Positions 34,251-43,354 of a stretch of DNA of 64,000 bases are shown one piece after another. The stretch spans positions 310,001 to 374,000 of the forward strand of contig NZ_ONZI01000003.1 in NCBI RefSeq assembly GCF_900312995.1, written 5' to 3'. A program made the translations under genes and the position numbers. This DNA is from Kushneria phyllosphaerae. Lineage in GTDB: Bacteria; Pseudomonadota; Gammaproteobacteria; Pseudomonadales; Halomonadaceae. Within the stretch, counting starts at the first letter, position 1; every line of letters begins with the position of its first letter. The notes under the pieces were generated by a model. It searched no databases, was not told the DNA's origin, and saw only the letters and a program-made list of their open reading frames with translations.

Positions 34251-34931
34251 ATGACACAAACACTACTGGCCTTTGATGTTTACGGCACATTGATCAATCC
34301 GAACGCCATGGCCGAGGTGCTGCGCCCCACGCTGCAGGATCAGGCTGAAAGTGTGGCTGCGCAGTGGCGTGCCAGTCAGCTGCAGCTCTCCTTTCGCCGT
34401 GGTCTCATGGGACGCTACGTCGAGTTTTCGGTGTGTACACGCGATGCGCTGGATGTTGCCATTGCCGCGCATGAGCTTGAAGTAGACCAGGCCACTCGGG
34501 ATGACTGGATGGCGGCCTATTCCCGCCTGCCCGCCTTTGAGGAAGTGGATGGCGCGCTGGCCTCTCTGGTCGCTGCCGGCTATCGCTGTGTGGCGTTCTC
34601 CAACGGCACGGAAAAGGCCATGCAGCAGGTGCTGGAACATGCAGGACTGGCCCATCATTTTGACGCGCTGGTCAGTGTCGACGACATCAAGCGCTTCAAG
34701 CCCGACCCGGTGGTCTATCACCATTTGTCACGCCGCATGAAGGTGGCCCATGACAATGCCTGGCTGGTCTCGAGCAATAACTGGGATATTCAGGGCGCGC
34801 GCCATGCGGGCATGAAGGCTGCCTGGATCCATCGTGACCGAACTGCCCTGATAGAAGACCCGTCACTGGCGCCCAATCTTGAAGTCGACAAACTGGATGA
34901 GCTGGCCGATAAGCTTGCAGGCATGCGTTGA
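34251..34931 (+). CDS. HAD-family hydrolase, haloacid dehalogenase type II
   Basis: 226 residues from ATG 34251, placed by AAGGAGGAG. The nucleophile Asp is in FDVYGTLI, followed by FSNGTEKAM, DDIKRFKPDPVVYHHL and SSNNWDIQGARHAGMKAAWI, the exact motif order of type II (S)-2-haloacid dehalogenases. It may remove halide from 2-haloalkanoates, or act on another small substrate; the latter is common among chromosomal homologs. It is a single gene after the gap terminator. Confidence 0.9.
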   Translation: MTQTLLAFDVYGTLINPNAMAEVLRPTLQDQAESVAAQWRASQLQLSFRRGLMGRYVEFSVCTRDALDVAIAAHELEVDQATRDDWMAAYSRLPAFEEVDGALASLVAAGYRCVAFSNGTEKAMQQVLEHAGLAHHFDALVSVDDIKRFKPDPVVYHHLSRRMKVAHDNAWLVSSNNWDIQGARHAGMKAAWIHRDRTALIEDPSLAPNLEVDKLDELADKLAGMR

Positions 34932-35001
34932 TATCAGGTCATGATCGGGACGTTGATGGTGTCCTGATGTTCTGGAATCAACCGGGCAGAAAGCGTGCAG
35001 G

Positions 35002-35019
35002 TGTCGCCGTAAGGCGACA
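35002..35019 (+). terminator. Possible weak terminator after the HAD gene
   Basis: TGTCGCC and GGCGACA form a 7-bp stem with a stable GTAA (GNRA) loop, followed by ATTTAATT, 70 bases after the HAD stop. There is no uninterrupted T run, so it may be only a hairpin. Confidence 0.4.
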
Positions 35020-35171
35020 ATTTAATTGACAAATAACCTGTGTTCTGATCAGTTGGTTATGTTAAGGTCGCGCTCTAAATCAAATAAATTGTCAACCTTG
35101 AATCATCTGTCTGCGTGCAGCAATGCAGCCGAAATGACTGCCGTTCAATGGCAGCAACAGGTCAGCCAGCC

Positions 35172-35492
35172 ATGCCATATGTATCCAGGAAACAATGTGT
35201 CAGCGGTGTGCATCAGCTTCTGGGATCGACACTGAGGGATGCACGTCGGGAGCGGCAGGGGCGTATCGTTGGTATCGATCAGACGCGGGAGCATCCGGTC
35301 ATCGATGTGATCTGGCAGGGCCAGCCCCGCGCCGAGCGCATCATCATCACCTGCGATCAGCTTCGTGATCTTGTCCGGGCAAGCCTTGCGCGGGACGCGG
35401 CACAGACGCAAAAAACCTCGTCGACCGAGACCGTCGTCGAGCAGGATTCTGAAAAGGCACCGGTTCTTCTCGCCGAGCAGCGTCGCGCCTGA
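35172..35492 (+). CDS. Small hypothetical protein
   Basis: 106 residues from ATG 35172 (MPYVSRKQCVSG). Not recognised. The middle reads STLRDARRERQGRIVGIDQT, VIDVIWQGQPRAERIIITCD and QLRDLVRASLARD, which looks like a folded basic alpha/beta domain, while the last 30 residues are low complexity. A strong terminator 25 bases after the stop supports a genuine transcript. An in-frame ATG at 35115 exists but has a Cys/Ser-rich extension unlike the rest. Confidence 0.5.
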   Translation: MPYVSRKQCVSGVHQLLGSTLRDARRERQGRIVGIDQTREHPVIDVIWQGQPRAERIIITCDQLRDLVRASLARDAAQTQKTSSTETVVEQDSEKAPVLLAEQRRA

Positions 35493-35516
35493 GTTATTCT
35501 GCAGATTCCTGTTCCT

Positions 35517-35554
35517 GAAAAGGGGCTTCGCCAGCGATGGCGAAGCCCCTTTTC
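35517..35554 (+). terminator. Terminator after the small hypothetical gene
   Basis: A 16-bp perfect stem (35517-35532 with 35539-35554) with a 6-base loop ends in TTTTC. Confidence 0.88.
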
Positions 35555-35659
35555 TCATGATGGCCATCAATACAATAATGTCAGCATGCGTTAAGTCTTC
35601 TTATACTGATAACAACAATGACGTCACATGACGAATTTATAACAGCACAGGGGAATTTC

Positions 35660-36499
35660 ATGAGAACCATGTTTCTGGGACTCGGCATGGGGTTAATGCT
35701 GGCCAGCGTCAATACCTGGGGGGATGAAGGCACTCTGGGGCGAATGGGGCCAAAGGTTGAAACACAGACACTGACCTATAGCGTGGACGGTGAGCAATAC
35801 ACCGGCTATCTGGCACAGGACACCGAAAAGGAGGGCAAGCGCCCACTTGTGTTGGTGGTCCATGAATGGTGGGGGCTGAGTGACTATATTCGACATCGTA
35901 CCGAGCAGCTTGCAGCGCTGGGCTATGTGGCCTTTGCCGTCGACATGTATGGCAGTGGCAAAACGGCCACACATCCTGATGAGGCCGGGAGCTTTTCAAA
36001 GGCCGTCATGAGCGATTGGCCCGGTGCTCGCCATAATCTTGAAATGGCCATCGATACCCTCAAGGACAAGCAGGGGGTGGATGCCTCGCGTATGGCCATC
36101 ATCGGCTACTGTTTCGGCGGTGGTATCGCACTCAATGCCGCACTTGATGGCATGCCCTTCAAGGCAGCGGTCAGTTTTCACGGCAGTCCCGGGCAGGTGG
36201 TGGACACCCCCAGCCACTTTGATGGACGGGTCATCATCCAGAATGGCCTGGATGATCAGATGGTGACGCAGTCAGCGCTTGAGTCGCTGCTCAATACCTT
36301 TGAGAGTGTGGAAACTGACGCCACGTTGATTCAGTACCCCAACGCCATGCATGCCTTTACCAATCCTTCTGCCGATGCAAAGGCAAAAGAGTTTGGCCTG
36401 CCCCTGGCCTATAACGCAGCGGCCGACGCTGCCAGCTGGCAGGTCATGTTGAATGTCTTCAACAAGGTGTTTGCCGCACCACTGCCCAGCGCCAAGTAA
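35660..36499 (+). CDS. Exported dienelactone hydrolase family protein
   Basis: 279 residues from ATG 35660, placed by AGGGGAA. A signal peptide (about 1-21) precedes an alpha/beta hydrolase domain: VVHEWWGLSDYI, the nucleophile Cys in IIGYCFGGGIAL, Asp in QNGLDDQMV and His in NAMHAFTNPS. The Cys nucleophile is typical of dienelactone hydrolase. Periplasmic location is unusual for the aromatic pathway enzyme, so the substrate is probably another ester or lactone. Terminator 36532-36573 follows. Confidence 0.9.
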   Translation: MRTMFLGLGMGLMLASVNTWGDEGTLGRMGPKVETQTLTYSVDGEQYTGYLAQDTEKEGKRPLVLVVHEWWGLSDYIRHRTEQLAALGYVAFAVDMYGSGKTATHPDEAGSFSKAVMSDWPGARHNLEMAIDTLKDKQGVDASRMAIIGYCFGGGIALNAALDGMPFKAAVSFHGSPGQVVDTPSHFDGRVIIQNGLDDQMVTQSALESLLNTFESVETDATLIQYPNAMHAFTNPSADAKAKEFGLPLAYNAAADAASWQVMLNVFNKVFAAPLPSAK

Positions 36500-36531
36500 G
36501 CGGTATCAGGCGGGAAAAAATGCTTACCTAT

Positions 36532-36573
36532 AAAAGAGGGCCGGCACGACATTTGTCGTGCCGGCCCTCTTTT
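36532..36573. terminator. Strong bidirectional terminator between DLH and pncB
   Basis: A 20-bp perfect stem (36532-36551 with 36554-36573) with a 2-base loop has AAAA and TTTT flanks, so it serves the convergent genes on both strands. Confidence 0.92.
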
Positions 36574-36604
36574 GCAAATGGGCTGGGGGGAGCGAGCAGA
36601 GCGC

Positions 36605-37786
36605 CTACTGCGGCAGAGACAGAATGCGTCGTGCCAGATGGATCATGCCCGGGTCGCCGGTGTTTTTGGCGCGGATGTCGGAGAGTTTGACGACCGGCAG
36701 CCACTGGTCCCCTTCGGGGCGGGTTTCGGTCATCTTGACCACCATGTTCATCGGCTTGAGGCCGACATCATTGGTGAAATTGGTGCCGATGCCGAACGAC
36801 ATGCCAATGCGCCCTTCACAAAAGCGGGTGATTTTCTCGACCTTGTGGGTATCGAGCGCATCGGAAAAAATGATGGTCTTGCTGCGCGGATCGATGCCGT
36901 AATGTTCGTAATGATCGATGGTGGCCTTGGCGAATTCGATCGGATCACCGCTGTCATGGCGAATCCCGTCGAAGAGCTTGGCAAACATCTTGTCAAAGCC
37001 TTCGAAAAAGACCTGCGTGGTAAAGGTATCCGACAGCGCAATGCCCAGATCACCGCGATAGACCTCAACCCAGTTTTCCAGCGCCAGCGTATTGGCCATC
37101 TTGAAGCCGAAACGGGCGGCGTGGAACATGAACCATTCATGGGCATGGGTGCCCAGCGGCTTGACCCCGTGGCGATGGGCCATGTGCACGTTGCTGGTAC
37201 CGGTAAAGGTGCTGCCGCCGTAGCGCTTGAGCGTGCTGACCACCAGGTCGTGCACCGCGTAGGAGTGACGCCTGCGGGTGCCAAACTCGGCAATGCGCAC
37301 GCCCAGTTCGCCGTAATGCTCGATCTTTTCACGCGTGCGCTGAGCAACCAGTTCATCGCTGTCACGCTGTTCGTCGAGCATCTCGTACCAGATCTGGCTG
37401 ATCAGGGTCATCAGCGGCACTTCCCAGAGAATGGTGCGATACCACAGTCCCTCGATAGTGACGTTGAGCACCTCGCCCTGCTGATCAATGGTGATCTCAT
37501 GAGGCTTGTAACGAAAGCCCTCCAGAAAATCATGATAGGTCGGATCGAGATAGGGGCAGGTGACCTCCAGAAAATGGCGCTCTTCGCTGGTCAGCCGTAG
37601 TGCGGCCATGGCATCTACCTGCTCCCTGAGCCGTTCACCGAAGCCGGGCGGGAAGGCATGCTCGCCACGATTGATGAAGCTGTAGCGTGCATGAGCGTTG
37701 GGAAACAGTTTCACCACGGCGTTTTGCATGGTGAACTTGTAGAAGTCATTATCAAGGATCGAATGCAGCATTGAGCGGGTCGGCAT
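36605..37786 (-). CDS. pncB: Nicotinate phosphoribosyltransferase
   Basis: 393 residues from ATG 37786; ATG 37771 (MLHSILDNDFYKFTMQNAVV) is an alternative. Family blocks include SILDNDFYKFTMQ, AEFGTRRRHSYAV, the GTHAHEWFMFH segment carrying the His that is phosphorylated in the catalytic cycle, GIRHDSGDPIEF and GIGTNFTNDVG. It makes nicotinate mononucleotide from nicotinate and PRPP with ATP in NAD salvage. Standalone gene. Confidence 0.95.
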   Translation of the reverse strand: MPTRSMLHSILDNDFYKFTMQNAVVKLFPNAHARYSFINRGEHAFPPGFGERLREQVDAMAALRLTSEERHFLEVTCPYLDPTYHDFLEGFRYKPHEITIDQQGEVLNVTIEGLWYRTILWEVPLMTLISQIWYEMLDEQRDSDELVAQRTREKIEHYGELGVRIAEFGTRRRHSYAVHDLVVSTLKRYGGSTFTGTSNVHMAHRHGVKPLGTHAHEWFMFHAARFGFKMANTLALENWVEVYRGDLGIALSDTFTTQVFFEGFDKMFAKLFDGIRHDSGDPIEFAKATIDHYEHYGIDPRSKTIIFSDALDTHKVEKITRFCEGRIGMSFGIGTNFTNDVGLKPMNMVVKMTETRPEGDQWLPVVKLSDIRAKNTGDPGMIHLARRILSLPQ

Positions 37787-37960
37787 CTCTGTTGATGGCC
37801 ATTTAAAAGATAGCTTGACAGCATAGCGCAGCCGCTGCGCTGACTCCATCCCGAAGCATTGACACAAGACCTGACCCCGGCACGTCAGGACCTTCTATTC
37901 TTTATCCCTGTCACTATCCTTTACCGCTACCCCTATCATGTATCTGGCTGGAGAAGCGCC

Positions 37961-39100
37961 ATGAGTCTCGATATTCGCGATATCGGTGCAATGGCCGGCA
38001 TCGATGCGCAGCAATGGAATGCGCTGGCAGGTTCGGACTATCCCTTCGTGCGTCATGAGTTTCTCAACGCACTGGAAGTGACCGGGGCCGTCTGTGCGGG
38101 CACCGGCTGGACCCCGCATCATCTGACGATATGGCAGGGCGACCGGCTGGTCGGCGCCATGCCGCGCTATCTCAAGGATCACTCCCGGGGTGAGTATGTC
38201 TTTGACTGGCAATGGGCCGATGCCTGGGAGCGGGCCGGCGGCGAGTACTATCCCAAGCAGTTGAGCGCCATTCCCTTTACCCCTGCGACCGGTCCGCGCC
38301 TGCTGCTCGCCGACGACATCGATAGCGATGATGCTCTGACAGCAATGGCCGAGCATCTAGAGAGTGCGGGACTGTTGTCATGGCATCTGCTGTTTCCGGA
38401 AGCGGGCCTGGCGCATCAATGGCGCCAGCGCTGGCCCGAGCTGCTGGAGCGCAGCGGCATGCAGTATCACTGGTTTGATCGTGACTATGGCGACTTCGAA
38501 GGGTTTCTGGGGGCAATGACCTCGAAACGGCGCAAGGAAGTGCGCCGGGAGCGGCGCCGCGTGGCCGAGCAGGGACTGAGCATGCGACGTCTGGTGGGGC
38601 GCGAGATCGACCGTACGGCCATCGAGCACTTTTATCGCTGCTATCAGATCACCTATATGGAGCACGGCCAGCGCGGCTATCTGGATATCAATTTCTTTTA
38701 CCGTTTGCTGCAGGACATGCCCGATGCTCTGGTATTGATCCAGGCGCTGGATGAGACAACGCGACCCGTGGCCGCAGCGCTGTGTCTGCGCGGGTCGACT
38801 ACGCTCTATGGACGTTACTGGGGCAGCGAGGTCGAGGCCAGCTGCCTGCATTTCGAAGCCTGCTACTATCAGGGCATCGAGCACTGCCTGGCCGCCGGGC
38901 TGTCACGGTTTGATCCGGGCACCCAGGGAGAGCACAAGATTGCCCGGGGCTTTGAGCCGATTGCCACGCGCTCACTGCACTGGCTGGCCCATGACGGGTT
39001 TCGTGATGCCGTAGCGGAGTTTCTGGGGCGAGAAGACACTGCCATGGCGCAGATGCGTCTTGAAGCGGCCACCATGTTGCCCTTTCGACGCGAGCCCTGA
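37961..39100 (+). CDS. FemAB/GNAT-like protein (DUF482 / COG3146)
   Basis: 379 residues from ATG 37961 (GGAGAAG upstream). Conserved DUF482 blocks are seen: HHLTIWQGDRLVGAMPRYLK, MTSKRRKEVRRERRRVAEQG, LYGRYWGSEVEASCLHFEAC and FDPGTQGEHKIARGFEP. The family has a double GNAT fold related to FemAB transferases and is annotated as an uncharacterised acyltransferase, sometimes as peptidogalycan biosynthesis. Substrate unknown. Confidence 0.88.
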   Translation: MSLDIRDIGAMAGIDAQQWNALAGSDYPFVRHEFLNALEVTGAVCAGTGWTPHHLTIWQGDRLVGAMPRYLKDHSRGEYVFDWQWADAWERAGGEYYPKQLSAIPFTPATGPRLLLADDIDSDDALTAMAEHLESAGLLSWHLLFPEAGLAHQWRQRWPELLERSGMQYHWFDRDYGDFEGFLGAMTSKRRKEVRRERRRVAEQGLSMRRLVGREIDRTAIEHFYRCYQITYMEHGQRGYLDINFFYRLLQDMPDALVLIQALDETTRPVAAALCLRGSTTLYGRYWGSEVEASCLHFEACYYQGIEHCLAAGLSRFDPGTQGEHKIARGFEPIATRSLHWLAHDGFRDAVAEFLGREDTAMAQMRLEAATMLPFRREP

Positions 39101-39168
39101 TCGTTTGGCGTGCACACCGATGATCCTCGGTGGCGACCGATTTCCTGTATTCATGTCGTGGAGAAATA

Positions 39169-39741
39169 ATGAAAACCTTGTATCGCAGTATGTGGATGGC
39201 GGCCTGTCTGGCGCTGGCGGGCGGGAGCATGGCACCGATGGTGCAGGCCCAGCCAGAAAAGCAGGAGACACCTCAGCAGCAACCGGGAGATCGTACCGAG
39301 CACGAAAACCGGACGCTTCTGGAAACGCTCAAGGCCAACGGCGATTTCACTACGCTTTTGAAGGCCGTTGATGAGGCCGGCATGAGCGACATGCTCAGCG
39401 ACGGCGGGCCCTACACCATTTTTGCACCGACCGATGAGGCCTTTGCCCGACTGCCGGAAAGCGAGCGCCAGGCGCTGCTGGGTGGTGAACATGAAGAGTG
39501 GCTGAGAAAGGTACTCAAATATCATCTGCTGCCGGGTATTGTGCCGGCCAGCGAGTTCAAGGCGCTGGGCCGCCCTCAGGCCCTGACGGGTCAGCTCAGC
39601 CTGGACGTGCAGGACGGCAGGTATCAGGTCAACGACATTCCTGTTGAGCGAGAAGAGACCCGAGCTCATAACGGTATTGTCCATCCCATCGAGGGCGTAC
39701 TGATCCCCTGGGATGCCACTGGTCTGCGCCCGGATTCCTGA
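39169..39741 (+). CDS. Exported fasciclin-domain protein
   Basis: 190 residues from ATG 39169 (GGAGA upstream). The signal peptide ends near VQA, then a Gln/Glu-rich linker. One fasciclin/FAS1 domain follows with ENRTLLETLKANGDF, YTIFAPTDEAFARLP, KYHLLPGIVP and HNGIVHPIEGVLIP, the typical H1/H2 blocks. FAS1 proteins mediate surface or extracellular adhesion; the partner here is unknown. It is convergent with the nickel/cobalt exporter gene (13 bases apart). Confidence 0.9.
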   Translation: MKTLYRSMWMAACLALAGGSMAPMVQAQPEKQETPQQQPGDRTEHENRTLLETLKANGDFTTLLKAVDEAGMSDMLSDGGPYTIFAPTDEAFARLPESERQALLGGEHEEWLRKVLKYHLLPGIVPASEFKALGRPQALTGQLSLDVQDGRYQVNDIPVEREETRAHNGIVHPIEGVLIPWDATGLRPDS

Positions 39742-39754
39742 TTGCAACGCAGCT

Positions 39755-40786
39755 CTACAGCGGTCCTCGCATCAGGGGTGAGAGGGACGCGTCAGGGGCA
39801 TTCATCAGCAGAGCAGTTCCTAAAAGCGTGATGAGTGCTCCGCCCAGCAGGGCAAGAAGATATCCTGCTCCTGAAGGCCACTGCCCGCGGGTGTGTTGAA
39901 AAAGATGCGCCATGTGGCGGCGGGCAAGCACTGTCGCGGCGGCCAGCAGGGAGGTCGAAAGCGCCGTGCCCAGTGACATGGCCAGTACCGCCAGCACACC
40001 GGCCCACCAGAAGCCCAGCATGGCGGCCACGCCAAGCACCATGACGGCCCCGCTACACGGGCGAAGGCCGATCGACAGAATTGCCGCTGTCATTTCGCGC
40101 CAGTGTCGGCCACTGGTCATGGGGTCAATGTGATGGGTCCGACCACAGTGACAGGAGCCGCTGCTGACATGGTTCAACGGTGTCATGACGCGGGCATCAG
40201 AAGAGTGTGACGGAGTGAGCTTCAAGGCAGTCGGTTGCAGGGTGCCCATGGGGGAGGAATACGAGGAGGTCTGGCGCCGGAGCCCATGGAGACCGCGACC
40301 GGCACGAATCATGAGCCAGAGCCCCAGTGCCGCGACGGCAACAAAGCTTGCCTTTTCGACCATGGCGGTGCTTGCCATGGCTTCCCGTGTCAGCCAGCCA
40401 AACCCCAGTACCAGCACCGTGACGATGACAATGGCCACCACCCCCTGAAGCAGTGCGGCGCTGGCGGTCATGATCAGCCCTCGTTTAAGCGCCGCACGAT
40501 GGGTCAGCAGGTAGGTAGCGACCACCGCCTTGCCGTGGCCGGGTCCCAGAGCGTGAAAGACACCATAGCCCAGGCTCAGCGCCATAAGATCCCACCAGTC
40601 TCCTGCCTCTTCACGTTGGGAAAGCGCCATCATGGCGCTCGCCAGTCCCCGATGCAGCGTGCGCTGCCAGGCAATGATGTCTGCCATTAGTGACTGCCAG
40701 ATTCCATGGTCAATGATTGAGAACAGTAATGCGGTCACTGTGAACACGGCCAGCGTTATCCAGACAGGCTTCAGGGTTTCTGGCAC
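39755..40786 (-). CDS. NicO/RcnA-like nickel-cobalt transporter
   Basis: 343 residues from GTG 40786; the reading overlaps the DUF1007 stop by 16 bases. Several hydrophobic segments with family motifs GYGVFHALGPGHGKAVVATY and IGLRPCSGAVMVLGVAAM. A His/Cys-rich loop lies in the middle (SSGSCHCGRTHHIDP), likely metal-binding. The NicO family moves Ni2+ or Co2+, usually outward; the partner DUF1007 protein suggests another transition metal is possible. Confidence 0.88.
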   Translation of the reverse strand: MPETLKPVWITLAVFTVTALLFSIIDHGIWQSLMADIIAWQRTLHRGLASAMMALSQREEAGDWWDLMALSLGYGVFHALGPGHGKAVVATYLLTHRAALKRGLIMTASAALLQGVVAIVIVTVLVLGFGWLTREAMASTAMVEKASFVAVAALGLWLMIRAGRGLHGLRRQTSSYSSPMGTLQPTALKLTPSHSSDARVMTPLNHVSSGSCHCGRTHHIDPMTSGRHWREMTAAILSIGLRPCSGAVMVLGVAAMLGFWWAGVLAVLAMSLGTALSTSLLAAATVLARRHMAHLFQHTRGQWPSGAGYLLALLGGALITLLGTALLMNAPDASLSPLMRGPL

Positions 40787-41433
40787 TTGATCACTCCGGT
40801 GTCCGAGAAAAGTTTGCCAATGCCATCGGGAGCATCGCCGGTCACATCAATGGCGGATACGCCAGCCACGACCGCCGGGTCAGGGTCGGCGTGTACGACC
40901 TCGCCATGGCACTGTGAGGGCGCATTGACCAGTTCAATGGGTTGCTCGGTCTGATCGTCGTACAAAAATTCGATGAAGTAGGTGCCGTCATAGACCTGCC
41001 AGTGCAGCGCATCGCTCAGTGGCTGCGGCTCGGCCAGCGTCACAATGAAGGAAAACTCGACCCGGTTGTCATTCAGCCGGGTGGTGTAGTCCTCGATATG
41101 CCCCAAGGCCAGCTCCTGCTCGCCGTCATAGACATGAGTCAGGTAATGCTGGGTGGCCAGATTGGCCGCGATCTCATGACCAAGGGCATCCAGACGTTGC
41201 GCCATGCTCTCGCCGCCCGTCACGCCTTCCAGACCCTCTACCATGGTCAGACTCTGAAACGGGTCCATCTTCCATGATTGCTCAAGTGCCGTGACCCGCT
41301 GCTGATCATCGACCATGACCGTGACGCGGTAATCGATCCATCCGTGGGGGTGCGCCATGGCCGATGTGGTCCCCAACCACATAATGCCGCCTGTCAGCAG
41401 GGCAGATACTCGCCAGAAACGCCGGGAATTCAT
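40771..41433 (-). CDS. DUF1007 periplasmic protein
   Basis: 220 residues from ATG 41433; a GTG six bases earlier is possible. The signal peptide ends SAMA, and the mature protein begins HPHGWIDYRVTVMVDD, a His-containing DUF1007 start. DUF1007 genes are regularly paired with NicO-type exporters, as here, and are believed to handle the metal in the periplasm. It overlaps the exporter gene. It is divergent from sitA across a 180-base region with a palindrome. Confidence 0.85.
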   Translation of the reverse strand: MNSRRFWRVSALLTGGIMWLGTTSAMAHPHGWIDYRVTVMVDDQQRVTALEQSWKMDPFQSLTMVEGLEGVTGGESMAQRLDALGHEIAANLATQHYLTHVYDGEQELALGHIEDYTTRLNDNRVEFSFIVTLAEPQPLSDALHWQVYDGTYFIEFLYDDQTEQPIELVNAPSQCHGEVVHADPDPAVVAGVSAIDVTGDAPDGIGKLFSDTGVIKCQKP

Positions 41434-41560
41434 GAGCACACGCTTGTCTCTTCCAGTGACCGAAACGGCATGTTGCCCCAGCTGTGCAGGGGTTGCGAGA
41501 GATAACCTTTATGGCCGGCCGTGGTTCATCAGGATAAGTTAAGCAACTCGGGGTTTCTTT

Positions 41561-41576
41561 TTTAACCGCGGTTAAA
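41561..41576. promoter_or_regulatory. Perfect 16-bp palindrome upstream of sitABCD
   Basis: TTTAACCGCGGTTAAA is exactly self-complementary, 37 bases before the SitA start. It suits a metal-responsive dimeric repressor such as MntR or a DtxR-type protein, but does not look like the E. coli MntR box or a Zur box. It could also serve the divergent DUF1007 promoter. Confidence 0.5.
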
Positions 41577-41613
41577 TAGGATTTCATGACAATACCGCCA
41601 GCGGAGATTCGTC

Positions 41614-42558
41614 ATGATAGAAGAGGGGAACGCGGCCACGATGACGACGGCTCGCCACCGGTGGTCAGCGGTTTGGGGCATGGCGGTCTGGATGGTGCCG
41701 GCGCTGATGCTGATGTCCGGTGCAACGCTTGCCCAGGAGCGCAAGACGGTAGTAGCAAGCTTTACAATCATGGCGGACATGGCCCGTCAGGTAGCCGGCG
41801 ACGAACTGGAGGTGATCTCCATTGTGCCGCCTGGCGCCGAGATTCATGAATATGCGCCTACCCCGCGCGATATCCTCAAGGCCCGGCAGGCCGATCTCAT
41901 TTTATATAACGGCATGGGGCTTGAACGCTGGTTTCAGCGTTTTTATCAGGGGATGGAAAAGGTGCCCACGGCCGTTTTGACCGAAGGCATCGAGCCCATT
42001 GATCTTGGTGAGGGGCCCTACCAGGGACGACCCAACCCGCATGCCTGGATGACACCCGGAAATGGTTTGATCTACGTCGAGAACATTCGCCAGGCGCTGG
42101 TGGCGCTGGACCCGGCTCAGGCAGAAATCTACGACCGTAACGCCCGGGCCTACAGCGAGCGACTTGAAGCGCTGGACCGCGAGCTCACAAGCGCCTTTGG
42201 CCGTATTCCCGACGCGCAGCGAACGCTGGCCACCTGTGAAGGGGCCTTTTCCTACCTGACCCGGGCGTATGGCTTTCGCGAGCGCTATCTCTGGGCGGTC
42301 AACGCCGAGCAGGAAGGCAGCCCGCAGCAGGTGCGCCGCTTGATTGATGACCTCAACGCCGATCAAGTGCCGGTGACCTTTTGCGAAAGTACCGTCAACG
42401 ACCGGGCCATGAAGCAGGTGACGTCTGAAACCGGTGCACGTTATGGCGGCGTGCTGTATGTCGATTCGCTGTCGCGCAGCGAGGGTCCGGTCCCTGATTA
42501 TGAAACCCTTCTGCGTTATAACGCCCGACAGATACAAAAGGGATTTGGCCTTGAGTAA
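41614..42558 (+). CDS. sitA: SitA-type Mn/Fe ABC binding protein
   Basis: 314 residues with a signal sequence (about 1-40, ending TLAQ). Metal ligands of the cluster A-I family are visible: His in GAEIHEYAPTPRD, His in PNPHAWMTPGN, Glu in FCESTVNDRAM and Asp in LYVDSLSR. The Glu at the third position, and the close match of GARYGGVLYVDSLS to SitA, favour Mn2+ or Fe2+ over Zn2+. ATG 41614 has GGAG upstream; ATG 41641 is an alternative. It heads the sitABCD operon. Confidence 0.9.
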   Translation: MIEEGNAATMTTARHRWSAVWGMAVWMVPALMLMSGATLAQERKTVVASFTIMADMARQVAGDELEVISIVPPGAEIHEYAPTPRDILKARQADLILYNGMGLERWFQRFYQGMEKVPTAVLTEGIEPIDLGEGPYQGRPNPHAWMTPGNGLIYVENIRQALVALDPAQAEIYDRNARAYSERLEALDRELTSAFGRIPDAQRTLATCEGAFSYLTRAYGFRERYLWAVNAEQEGSPQQVRRLIDDLNADQVPVTFCESTVNDRAMKQVTSETGARYGGVLYVDSLSRSEGPVPDYETLLRYNARQIQKGFGLE

Positions 42559-43354
42559 TCCACATTCATATGACGGCCCGGTCATCGACGTCTCACGCAC
42601 CAGTGTGCGCTACCCCGACGGACATTTGGGGATCCAGGACATTTCTCTGGCCCTGCCGAGGGCCAGTATCTGTGCCCTGATCGGCCCCAATGGCAGCGGC
42701 AAGTCCACCCTGTGTCGAACCATTTTAGGATTTACGCGCCCGACCAGTGGCCGGGTGCAGCTTCTGGGGATGACCGTGCGTCACGCCCAGAAGCAAAATC
42801 TGGTCGCCTATGTGCCCCAGGCCGAAGAGGTGGACTGGCAGTTTCCGGTGTCGGTGCGCGATGTGGTGATGATGGGGCGCCAGGGCCAGATGAACTGGCT
42901 GCGCATTCCTTCGGCAACTGATCGGCGCTGTGTGGAAGAGGCGATGGCCCGTATGGAGATTACTGACTTGGCACAGCGCCAGATCGGCATGCTGTCGGGA
43001 GGGCAGAAAAAGCGCGTGTTTCTGGCACGGGCACTGGCCCAGGGAAGCCGTATTCTGGTGCTTGATGAGCCCTTTACCGGCGTGGATGCCCATACCGAGC
43101 AGGGCATCATGGCGCTGATCCGCGGGCTACGCGATGAAGGCGTGACCGTGTTGATCGTGACGCATGCACTGTCCAATGTGCCGCAGTACTGCGATCACGT
43201 CGCCATGGTTTCAAGGCGACTCATCGCTTTCGGGCCGGTGTCCACGACCTTTAACCAGTCCCACCTGACCGCCACTTTCGGCGACGTCATGGCCGAGACG
43301 GTGTTGTCGGCGGTCCATGCCGATACCAGCGTACCGTCATGGAGCCTGTCATGA
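42551..43354 (+). CDS. sitB: SitB-type ABC ATPase for manganese/iron
   Basis: 267 residues. No ATG exists before the ATPase domain. I choose TTG 42551, preceded by AAAGGGA at about eight bases and overlapping the sitA stop; TTG 42545 is the other candidate. Walker A is LIGPNGSGKSTLCRTI, the signature is GMLSGGQKKRVFLARAL, and Walker B is RILVLDEPFTGVDA. It energises the SitCD permease. Confidence 0.9.
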   Translation: MSNPHSYDGPVIDVSRTSVRYPDGHLGIQDISLALPRASICALIGPNGSGKSTLCRTILGFTRPTSGRVQLLGMTVRHAQKQNLVAYVPQAEEVDWQFPVSVRDVVMMGRQGQMNWLRIPSATDRRCVEEAMARMEITDLAQRQIGMLSGGQKKRVFLARALAQGSRILVLDEPFTGVDAHTEQGIMALIRGLRDEGVTVLIVTHALSNVPQYCDHVAMVSRRLIAFGPVSTTFNQSHLTATFGDVMAETVLSAVHADTSVPSWSLS

